From the NCBI GenBank assembly GCA_016278415.1, contig JADQBV010000223.1, forward strand, positions 1 to 29,827: a stretch of 29,827 nucleotides of DNA, in the 5' to 3' direction. The stretch is from Halanaerobiales bacterium (GTDB taxonomy: Bacteria > Bacillota_F > Halanaerobiia > Halanaerobiales > DTU029). Positions 1 to 6,188 of the stretch are shown piece after piece (position 1 is the first letter of the stretch; each line of letters starts with the position of its first letter). The translations under genes were made by a program, and so were the position numbers. The notes beneath the pieces are model-generated. The model was not told the origin of the DNA and made no database searches. It saw only the letters and a list, made by a program, of their open reading frames with translations.

Positions 1-998
1 TAGGTGGAATTATCATCCAGACACCACTTGACAGTTTCTCTACAACTGTCAAAAATATCATTAAGTTCATCATTATCTCTTTCAGTATCACCTTGATTGC
101 AGCAGTAATAATTAGTATTTTCTTTACCAGACGAGTTACAAAACCTATTGAAGCTATAAAAAGTTCTGCCCTTAAAATCGTGGAAGGAAGCTATGAAAAA
201 GTAAAGCTTCCAGAAAATAGTAGTGAAGAAATTAGGCACCTTGTAAAAACATTCAATTATGCCGTTGACCAGGTAGAGGAAACCATCAGTAAAAAAACCC
301 GTCTGGAAAAAATGCAGAAAGACTTTATTGCTAACGTCTCTCATGAATTTAGAGCACCATTAACATCAATAAAGGGATTTCTGGAAATTATATCAGACCA
401 GAGACTAACAGATGAGGAAATCAAGAAATATATTTCAATTATGTATAAAGACGCTGAATATATTGAGCATCTTCTAACAGATTTACTTACACTAAGTGAT
501 CTTGAATCGAAGAAATTAACTATTGAAAGAAAATATTTCCTTGTAAGAGATATGATTAATCGGGCTTTAGATTCCCTGCATACTAAACTTGAAAACAAAG
601 ACATAAATGTTGAAATAGCAATTGCTAATCAGGATTTAAAAATTTTAGTTGATCAAAATAGAATACATCAGGTTTTAATCAACTTACTGGATAATGCCAT
701 TAAATACTCACCCATTAATAGTACTATAAAAATTGAAGTTTCTACTCTATCTGATAAAAAGCAATATACTAACAATGTAAAATTTATAATTAGTGATCAG
801 GGTCCCGGTATATCAGCAAAAGATATTGATGATATCTGGAATAGGTTTTACAAAGTTAATACTGCCCGAACCAGGGAAATAGAAAAGGGTTATGGCCTGG
901 GGCTTGCTATTGTTAGGGAAATTATTCAACTACATAATGGTAAAATTTATGCAAGGAATAATAAAGATAAAGGGGTTTCATTTATATTTTTCTTATAA
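1..998 (+). CDS. Sensor histidine kinase, 5' end outside window
   Basis: Membrane-bound sensor kinase that would autophosphorylate on His and pass phosphate to a response regulator not in view. The reading frame is open from base 3, so the TTG at 93 is not the true start. The visible part begins at the end of an extracytoplasmic sensor domain (a G-x-I-I-x-T-P-L stretch). A transmembrane segment follows (about bases 63-125), then a HAMP linker. Next come the HisKA H-box, with the phospho-accepting His codon at 342-344 in SHEFRAPL, and the HATPase domain with N-box NLLDNAIKYSP, G1 box DQGPGI and G2 box GYGLGLAIV. The C-terminus looks complete. The domain order resembles WalK/PhoR kinases, but the sensed signal cannot be read from this fragment. 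It converges with the minus-strand Spo0E-like gene. Confidence 0.9.
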   Translation, partial: GGIIIQTPLDSFSTTVKNIIKFIIISFSITLIAAVIISIFFTRRVTKPIEAIKSSALKIVEGSYEKVKLPENSSEEIRHLVKTFNYAVDQVEETISKKTRLEKMQKDFIANVSHEFRAPLTSIKGFLEIISDQRLTDEEIKKYISIMYKDAEYIEHLLTDLLTLSDLESKKLTIERKYFLVRDMINRALDSLHTKLENKDINVEIAIANQDLKILVDQNRIHQVLINLLDNAIKYSPINSTIKIEVSTLSDKKQYTNNVKFIISDQGPGISAKDIDDIWNRFYKVNTARTREIEKGYGLGLAIVREIIQLHNGKIYARNNKDKGVSFIFFL

Positions 999-1033
999 AG
1001 TTATCAACATATATACCTTATCTGAAGTAATCA

Positions 1034-1059
1034 CCTCACTAATACTATATTTAGTGAGG
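1034..1059. terminator. Inverted repeat between convergent genes
   Basis: A perfect 9-bp stem, CCTCACTAA and TTAGTGAGG around an 8-base loop, lies between the end of the sensor kinase and the end of the Spo0E-like gene. There is no T-run on either side, so it is at best a weak bidirectional terminator or a 3' stabilising hairpin. Confidence 0.45.
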
Positions 1060-1062
1060 CAT

Positions 1063-1236
1063 TCATCTCCTGGAGTTTACTTCTTCTTTCATTATTCTAA
1101 ATATTAAGACGTCCATTTTCTGGCTTAATCTTACTACTTCGGGAGAACTGAATGCTGACTCATTTACCAATTTTCGTAATTCATTTCTTAACTTATTAAC
1201 CTCATCTATTATAGTGGCCTCATATTTATCTGACAC
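1063..1236 (-). CDS. Spo0E-like aspartyl-phosphate phosphatase (57 aa)
   Basis: Small protein of the Spo0E family. These proteins dephosphorylate the response regulator Spo0A and so hold back sporulation. It starts with GTG at 1236, behind a strong AGGAGGGAGGG ribosome binding site. Its 57 residues fit the family's two-helix hairpin: helix one is rich in Glu, Lys and Leu, a Ser-Pro turn follows at residues 31-32, and helix two carries the signature S38-Q-K-M-D42-V-L-I45 (family pattern S-x3-D-x2-I). It lies 45 bases after dacF on the same strand, so the two may share a transcript. The Spo0A target is inferred from the family. The motif, length and ribosome binding site make the gene call solid despite its size. 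Confidence 0.8.
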   Translation of the reverse strand: MSDKYEATIIDEVNKLRNELRKLVNESAFSSPEVVRLSQKMDVLIFRIMKEEVNSRR

Positions 1237-1281
1237 TTCCCTCCCTCCTTCTTAGCTATGTCACCCACTTTTAATGCTTAC

Positions 1282-2460
1282 TTAAGACTCAATTTCTTGC
1301 GCAACATTTCTTTTAAATCTCTTGACAATATTCTCCCCTACAAAGTTAACCCATTTTCTCCAGAGGATAGTAAATATCCCCGCCTTATCTACCCGTTGAC
1401 TTGCAACCAGACTGACTTCAGCTACTTTAAAATCTCCCTGCTTAATTATTTTTTTGCCTATAACTTCACCCTTTTCAATTGGGGCCTTTAAACCATCCTT
1501 AATTTTAATCTCTTCTTCCAGGGGTTCCCCGTAGATAGTCAATCTCCTTATATCTTTTTCAGCCTGAGCAGTAAAATAATTCTGTGCACCATTTTCGATC
1601 TCAATATTATGAACCTTTTCACCTGCTTCAACTACTACTTTAGATTGAAAATTATTAAAACCATAATCCAATAAGTTTAATGTTGCTAGCTCCCTCTTTT
1701 CTTCACTAGGGGCACCCATAACTACTGATATAAGTCTTTTCCCTTCTTTACTAGCATTAGCAGCAAGGCTATAACCTGCTTCCTGTAAATATCCGGTCTT
1801 TAACCCATTAATATATCCCCTTTTAACCAGTTCATTTGTATTGACCAGCATAGCCCGGTGACTTGGTAAGTTCAGATAGTCTACCCAGGTAGATGTCCAT
1901 TCCACTACAATAGGATATTTAATAAGTTCTTGTGCCATCAGGACAACATCATCTGCAGTAGTATATTGTTCCTCATATTCTGATGGTAAACCTGAAGAAT
2001 TTGCAAAGTGGGTATTTTTCATCCCTAAATTCTTTGCCTTCATATTCATCAAATCAACAAATTTACCTTCACTGCCTGCTACATATTCAGCTACAGCAAC
2101 ACTGGCATCATTCGCTGATGAAATACTTATTGCTTTTAAAAGATTCTTTAACTTAACTCTGCTTCCTGAAGATAAATATATCTGTGAACCACCTGTAGAT
2201 TCTGCATTTTCACTAATAGTTACATAATCCTCAAGGTTTATATCTCCGTTATCAATCTTCTCCATTGTCACCAGTAAAGTCATTATTTTTGCTAAACTTG
2301 CTGGTGGATATTTCTGTTCAGCATTACTACGATATAGAACCTGTCCACTTTCTGCAGATACTAAGATCGCGGAGCCAACACCCAGCTCAAAGTTTCTTGC
2401 AGATACATTTAATGAAAATAAGATTAGTAATAAAATAAAGACAATAGATAATTTCTTCAT
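1282..2460 (-). CDS. dacF: D-alanyl-D-alanine carboxypeptidase (PBP5/DacF type)
   Basis: Serine DD-carboxypeptidase that trims the terminal D-Ala from peptidoglycan pentapeptides outside the membrane. A signal peptide covers residues 1-21, with likely cleavage after Val-Ser-Ala. The three active-site motifs of peptidase S11 are present: S55-L-A-K58, S115-A-N117 and K221-T-G223. The PBP5 C-terminal beta domain follows at about 270-360, then an amphipathic Trp/Lys/Arg-rich tail (about 365-385) that would anchor the enzyme to the membrane. Its 392 residues are normal for the family. The start is backed by GGGGAGGG. It lies just upstream of the Spo0E-like gene; dacF in Bacillus is linked to sporulation, but paralogues with vegetative roles exist, so the symbol is a best guess. 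Confidence 0.9.
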   Translation of the reverse strand: MKKLSIVFILLLILFSLNVSARNFELGVGSAILVSAESGQVLYRSNAEQKYPPASLAKIMTLLVTMEKIDNGDINLEDYVTISENAESTGGSQIYLSSGSRVKLKNLLKAISISSANDASVAVAEYVAGSEGKFVDLMNMKAKNLGMKNTHFANSSGLPSEYEEQYTTADDVVLMAQELIKYPIVVEWTSTWVDYLNLPSHRAMLVNTNELVKRGYINGLKTGYLQEAGYSLAANASKEGKRLISVVMGAPSEEKRELATLNLLDYGFNNFQSKVVVEAGEKVHNIEIENGAQNYFTAQAEKDIRRLTIYGEPLEEEIKIKDGLKAPIEKGEVIGKKIIKQGDFKVAEVSLVASQRVDKAGIFTILWRKWVNFVGENIVKRFKRNVAQEIES

Positions 2461-2488
2461 AAATATAAACCCTCCCCTATTTATTAAG

Positions 2489-2552
2489 GAAACATCTATT
2501 TAGTATAAAGTGATTGAGAAGAAGTTAAATCTCTCACTTAGATAGATGTTTC
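2489..2552. repeat. 64-base nested inverted repeat upstream of dacF
   Basis: Outer arms GAAACATCTAT (2489-2499) and ATAGATGTTTC (2542-2552) match over 11 bp. Inside them, AAGTGA (2508-2513) pairs with TCACTT (2534-2539), and GAGA (2516-2519) with TCTC (2530-2533). The element sits between the DUF502 gene and dacF, both on the minus strand. No T-run follows it. It could be a processing or attenuation structure in the dacF leader, or a small mobile repeat. Confidence 0.55.
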
Positions 2553-2604
2553 TTGCTCTTCTCTAATAATCATCTCAATTTCGCTGTTTAGATTACCGTT
2601 GTTG

Positions 2605-3210
2605 TTATTTTTTATCTTTTGATTTAACAGTAGGATTTAATATTCCACCTGAAATAATTAATTTTAAAGCCTCTTCTATAGTTAAGTCCAGGATAACTGC
2701 TTCTTCTTTTGCTACCATTATAAACATACCTGAAGTTGGATTAGGAGTAGTGGGTAGGAAAATATTATAAAGTTCTTTTCCTGTTATATCATCGAAATAT
2801 GGTGAAGACTCCTTTGTTAAGAAGCCAATAGAATATATTCCCTTTCTCGGGTATTCAAACAATACAGGTTTTTTAAATGAACTATATTTTTGAGTAAAAA
2901 GAGCATCCAGTACATTTTTGATACTGGTATAAATACTGTTAAACAAAGGAATTTTTAACAGTACCTTCTCTCCATATAAAATGATCCTTTTTCCGATGAT
3001 ATTTGTAGCAAAAAGACCTACTAAAAAGACTAATAGGAAAGATAAGATTACTCCAACACCAGCTATTTTTCTACCCAAAAGCATTTCAATCCATGGTTCA
3101 GTTACCTGATTTATTAGATTAAATATAAAATATATTATGTATAAAGACCCAGCCAGTGGTAAAATGACTACAATTCCAGTTATAAAGACATTCCTTATTC
3201 TCCTCAGCAT
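2605..3210 (-). CDS. DUF502 family membrane protein
   Basis: A 201-residue integral membrane protein of the DUF502 family (PF04367), whose function is not established. Two transmembrane segments lie at about residues 10-33 and 50-75. A soluble domain follows, carrying the family's conserved P-T-T-P-N-P-T-S-G stretch (about 153-161) and a following M-F-I-M-V pattern. The start at 3210 has AAGGAG upstream, and a consensus promoter precedes it at 3258-3286. It lies upstream of dacF on the same strand, separated by the 64-base inverted repeat. Confidence 0.85.
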   Translation of the reverse strand: MLRRIRNVFITGIVVILPLAGSLYIIYFIFNLINQVTEPWIEMLLGRKIAGVGVILSFLLVFLVGLFATNIIGKRIILYGEKVLLKIPLFNSIYTSIKNVLDALFTQKYSSFKKPVLFEYPRKGIYSIGFLTKESSPYFDDITGKELYNIFLPTTPNPTSGMFIMVAKEEAVILDLTIEEALKLIISGGILNPTVKSKDKK

Positions 3211-3257
3211 TTAGCTACTCCTTATTATTTTATCTATAACTTGTCCCTTTTCTATTA

Positions 3258-3286
3258 ATTATAACTATTCTACAAACCAAATGCAA
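3258..3286 (-). promoter_or_regulatory. Sigma-A type promoter for the DUF502 gene
   Basis: On the minus strand TTGCAT (3286-3281) and TATAAT (3263-3258) are separated by exactly 17 bases, about 50 bases ahead of the DUF502 start codon. Confidence 0.6.
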
Positions 3287-3332
3287 ACATTTTGTAAACT
3301 TTTTTAGTTTTTTGCTCTTTATAATTACTTTC

Positions 3333-3890
3333 TTAAAACCATTTTTTATTTTTAAAGTATAATACTAATGATGCTGCAATTATTATCATGATAATTAAAA
3401 CTACTGGATAGGCCCATTTAAAATTTAATTCAGGCATATATTCAAAATTCATACCATAGATACCCGCTATTAAGGTTAATGGTAAGAATACTATAGATAT
3501 AACGGTAAGCAGACCCATTATTCTGTTCATCCTATGGCTTATTTTCGTATGATAGAGATTTTGAATCTCTTCCACTGAACCCTGTAATATCTCCAGTAAC
3601 TCGATTAACTCAATTATATGTTCATAAATATCTCGATAATAAAAATTCAAATCTTTTTTACCTTCATCTCCAAAAGAGACCTGGCTGTATTATATCCTTT
3701 ATCAGTTCTCTTGTAGGCCAGAGTGATTTTCTTAATACTGTAATATCATGTTTATATTCCCTTAGATCACTTAACTCTATATTAGAATATTTCATTAATA
3801 CTTCTTTATCTAAATTTCATTACCGATATAAACTAAAGAACCAGGGGGTTTATATAATTTTTTGTCTCTTTTCTGATAATACTTGCTCAT
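3333..3890 (-). pseudogene. corA: Decayed corA magnesium transporter
   Basis: Remains of a CorA-type Mg2+ channel. The original start is probably the ATG at 3890 with AGGTGA before it. It opens a 24-residue N-terminal piece (K-K-L-Y-K-P-P-G-S-L-V-Y-I-G) that ends in a stop. A second piece in another frame (about 3670-3815) gives L-R-K-S-L-W-P-T-R-E, typical of the CorA cytoplasmic helix. A third frame gives the end: two transmembrane helices with the signature Y-G-M-N-F (about 3435-3450) and a basic tail. CorA is normally about 310-350 residues. Roughly 150 residues between pieces one and two are missing, so there are at least two frameshifts and a large deletion. A short protein from an internal start (3650) is possible but would lack most of the funnel domain. 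Confidence 0.85.
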
Positions 3891-4117
3891 TATTTTCACC
3901 TACAGTTTTATTCTAATATTTAAGTTTATTATCTAATAAATTATTATAAGAACAGCAGTGAAATTATTACCTAATTTACTCATCTCGACTATTTTTTTAT
4001 TGTTATTTCTTCCATGTTGCGTTTAAACCCCTCTTGTTAATAATTATAGTAGCAATTACTGTAACTTATCTGCTCGTAGTTATTTTTTCCTTATAGATAT
4101 CATACTATATATTAAAA
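3891..4117. other. AT-rich gap without a gene
   Basis: AT-rich bases between the two decayed genes. No open frame with a ribosome binding site and no clear RNA structure is visible. It presumably held the promoter of the lost corA and may contain deletion scars. Confidence 0.5.
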
Positions 4118-4141
4118 ATCCCCCTATATTTCAAGGGGGAT
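4112..4141 (-). terminator. Rho-independent terminator after the ABC-2 remnant
   Basis: ATCCCCC (4118-4124) and GGGGGAT (4135-4141) form a 7-bp stem with a 10-base loop. Read on the minus strand it is followed by TTTTTAAT, the pattern of an intrinsic terminator for leftward transcription from the permease remnant. Confidence 0.75.
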
Positions 4142-4203
4142 AATTATTAATTTGTAGAATAAGATTACCATCATCTTATCAACGTTCCTTTATTGTAAAG
4201 CTC

Positions 4204-4512
4204 TCAGGCTCGAATTTCCTGCCTCATAAAGATAATATAGGAAATACCAAAACATATAATCAAAGCTGCTACCAGTCCAGTGATATGAGGCCATGTGAGT
4301 AATAGACTCTGACTAAAAGATAGGGCGGATGGAATTGCACCATAGATTTGTTCAAAACTTAAGGCCCCCAGACTGCGTATCGATGGAGTTAACAATATTG
4401 TGGTTAACTCTTCATATAAGTAGTTTGGTGATATCCTTGATAGAATAAGTGTCAGTGTCTGTACGGCAGTCGAACCCTGAGCAAAGGCATTAGCTATTAT
4501 TTTTACTATCAT
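4204..4512 (-). pseudogene. C-terminal remnant of an ABC-2 type permease
   Basis: The 102 residues correspond to the last part of an ABC-2 (NosY-like) membrane permease. An I-S-P-N-Y-L-Y-E-E segment is followed by S-F-S-Q-S-L-L-L-T-W-P-H, a final transmembrane helix (about residues 77-95) and the typical ending F-M-R-Q-E-I-R. Full-length relatives are 250-400 residues and sit next to an ATPase gene. Neither the N-terminal part nor an ATPase is present. Just upstream, the DNA is instead the promoter and leader of the divergent antiporter gene. The gene is therefore a 5'-deleted fragment that kept its terminator. The first ~10 residues are probably not original coding sequence. Confidence 0.75.
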
Positions 4513-4549
4513 TGAAATTAAAATTATATTGATTTTGGACAGATTACTA

Positions 4550-4578
4550 TTGACAATGAAAATGAAGCATATTATACT
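4550..4578 (+). promoter_or_regulatory. Promoter of the Mn2+-riboswitch transcript
   Basis: TTGACA (4550-4555) and TATACT (4573-4578) are spaced by 17 bases, a near-perfect sigma-A promoter. Transcription would start near 4585 and give a leader of about 230 bases. Confidence 0.8.
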
Positions 4579-4621
4579 AATATAGACATATTTATTAAAT
4601 AAGACTAATTATATATCATAT

Positions 4622-4715
4622 TTTAATCCCACAGGGGAGTAGTTCAATAAGGTAAAGTCAACACCCGGCTGTCTGGCCTGGCTTTACTTGCATAATATAT
4701 TATGTGAACAAGACC
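4622..4715 (+). promoter_or_regulatory. Mn2+ riboswitch (yybP-ykoY family)
   Basis: The two conserved parts of the yybP-ykoY aptamer are both present: GGGGAGTAG at 4634-4642 and GAACAAGACC at 4706-4715. Between them are a paired helix (GTAAAG 4652-4657 with CTTTAC 4682-4687) capped by a CCGG-rich loop, and a short CATAAT/ATTATG hairpin (4691-4704). The conserved AAGACC bases are also the 5' arm of the terminator that follows. Metal-bound folding would therefore compete with termination and turn the gene on at high Mn2+, as known for this class. Confidence 0.85.
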
Positions 4716-4748
4716 TATGGCGTTTTTTTGCCATCAGGTCTTTTTTTA
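4711..4748 (+). terminator. Expression-platform terminator of the Mn2+ riboswitch
   Basis: AGACCTATGGC (4711-4721) pairs with GCCATCAGGTCT (4730-4741), with one bulged C, followed by seven T bases. It shares AGACC with the aptamer, so aptamer and terminator exclude each other. Confidence 0.85.
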
Positions 4749-4813
4749 ATAGCTTAAATGCTTTAATACAAGAAAGTAGCTTTATTCAACATTAAAATTA
4801 GGGGGAATTATTT

Positions 4814-5977
4814 ATGGAAGAACTTATACACAGTTACTTATTATCATTTCCAACATTAGCACTAATCATGATAGTAGCAGCTATGCTCTATACTTTAAGT
4901 AAAGGGGCAGATATACTGGTTGATGAGGCAGTTAGTCTTTCTCTTCACCTTGGTATTCCGAAAATGATTATTGGGGCAACAATTGTTTCCCTGGGTACAA
5001 CTCTACCGGAGGCATCGGTATCTGTCCTGGCAGCTATTAATGGAAATCCAGATTTAGCACTGGGAAATGCCATTGGTTCAATTATTGCGGATACAGGACT
5101 AATTATTGGTATTGCTGCAATTATTGGATCTCTACCTGTTGATCCAATAATAGTTAAGCGTCAGGGTAAAATACAGGTCTGGAGTGGTGTCTTACTGGCA
5201 GTTGTCAGCCTTCCACTTTTTTCTCATGGAAATGGTAATATCAGCCAGTGGATGGGATGGATCTTTATGGCCCTGCTGATATATTATATCTATACTTCTA
5301 TTAAATGGACAAGAAATAGCAGCATTGATGAAGTTGCTGTTGCCAGTGTTTCTGAAGAAGTAACTATTGAAGAAAGTGAAAATCAGGATGATGATCTGGA
5401 TATCGATGAAAGAGTTAAAATAGAAAAAACAATCACAGCAGCAAAAGAATTCTCAAAGTCATCTGTTGATGAAGAAACTTTCGAAGAAACAAATTTGACA
5501 GCAGAAAAAAGCCCTTTAATTTTACAGTTTTTAAAGTTAGTAGCCGGGATTGTCCTGGTAATAGGCTCATCCAAGATACTGATTCCGTCTGTCGAAATTA
5601 CAGCTGTACGTATTGGTATCCCACAGAGTATTATTGCTGCTACCCTGGTGGCTTTTGGTACCAGTCTACCTGAACTAATTACAGCTATTACAGCTGTCAG
5701 AAAGGGCCATGGTGAACTGGCCATTGGTAATATTGTAGGGGCAGATATATTAAATGTTCTCTTTGTAATCGGTGCTGCTGCCTCTGTAACAGCCGGAGGG
5801 CTTAATGTCCCGGTTAACTTTTATAAATTGCAGATTCCTACTATGCTTATTATTCTTATTGCCTTTAGAATGTTCTCAAGAAGAAAGGATGCAGATGAAG
5901 AAATTAGTACTGGAGAAGGTCTGATTCTATTAGGTATATATCTTGTATATCTAATCTTAAACTTTACCTGGGTATAG
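4814..5977 (+). CDS. CaCA-family cation antiporter (Na+/Ca2+ exchanger-like), Mn2+-controlled
   Basis: A 387-residue membrane antiporter of the Ca2+:cation antiporter family, which exports a divalent cation against Na+ or H+. The two inverted alpha repeats are clear. Repeat one has G-T-T-L-P-E66 and G-N-A-I-G-S (84-89); repeat two has G-T-S-L-P-E287 and G-N-I-V-G-A-D311. In repeat one the usual Asn after Gly-Ser is Ile90, so the ion site is not fully canonical. An acidic cytoplasmic loop (about 170-232) separates the halves. Ribosome binding site GGGGG lies at 4801-4805. The gene is the only one behind the Mn2+ riboswitch, which suggests that it exports Mn2+, perhaps with Ca2+. Substrate is inference from the regulator. 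Confidence 0.9.
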   Translation: MEELIHSYLLSFPTLALIMIVAAMLYTLSKGADILVDEAVSLSLHLGIPKMIIGATIVSLGTTLPEASVSVLAAINGNPDLALGNAIGSIIADTGLIIGIAAIIGSLPVDPIIVKRQGKIQVWSGVLLAVVSLPLFSHGNGNISQWMGWIFMALLIYYIYTSIKWTRNSSIDEVAVASVSEEVTIEESENQDDDLDIDERVKIEKTITAAKEFSKSSVDEETFEETNLTAEKSPLILQFLKLVAGIVLVIGSSKILIPSVEITAVRIGIPQSIIAATLVAFGTSLPELITAITAVRKGHGELAIGNIVGADILNVLFVIGAAASVTAGGLNVPVNFYKLQIPTMLIILIAFRMFSRRKDADEEISTGEGLILLGIYLVYLILNFTWV

Positions 5978-5988
5978 AAGACCCGGGT
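5966..5988 (+). terminator. Weak hairpin at the end of the antiporter gene
   Basis: ACCTGGGT (5966-5973) and ACCCGGGT (5981-5988) form an 8-bp stem with one G-T pair. It overlaps the stop codon and is followed by ATATAGTTTTG. The T-run is short, so termination may be partial. Confidence 0.5.
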
Positions 5989-6125
5989 ATATAGTTTTGT
6001 AATAAATCAAATTTAAAATCTACTAATTACACGCCATATTGTCTATTTTTTAAGGTTTATTATTTCTGCTGTTATATCAGTAAAACCATAGATATAATTT
6101 TTAACTACATCAGATAGATTATTGA

Positions 6126-6172
6126 CAAAAATAAAAGCTATCTCATTCAATATATTTGGGATAGCTTTTATT
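6126..6172 (-). terminator. Terminator after the glycosyltransferase gene
   Basis: AATAAAAGCTATC (6130-6142) and GATAGCTTTTATT (6160-6172) pair perfectly over 13 bp. On the minus strand the stem runs on into TTTTGTC. It ends the flippase-glycosyltransferase transcript and, with its own A/T flanks, may also stop rightward transcription from the antiporter gene. Confidence 0.8.
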
Positions 6173-6188
6173 ACTTCCATTCTATTTA

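Noticed and set aside
4513..4611. Upstream extension of the ABC-2 permease fragment (open hydrophobic frame)
   Set aside because: It overlaps the strong promoter of the divergent antiporter and does not resemble permease sequence; it is chance AT-rich coding.
6000..6125. Short minus-strand open stretch after the glycosyltransferase terminator
   Set aside because: No start with a ribosome binding site, and it lies beyond a strong terminator; no family recognised.
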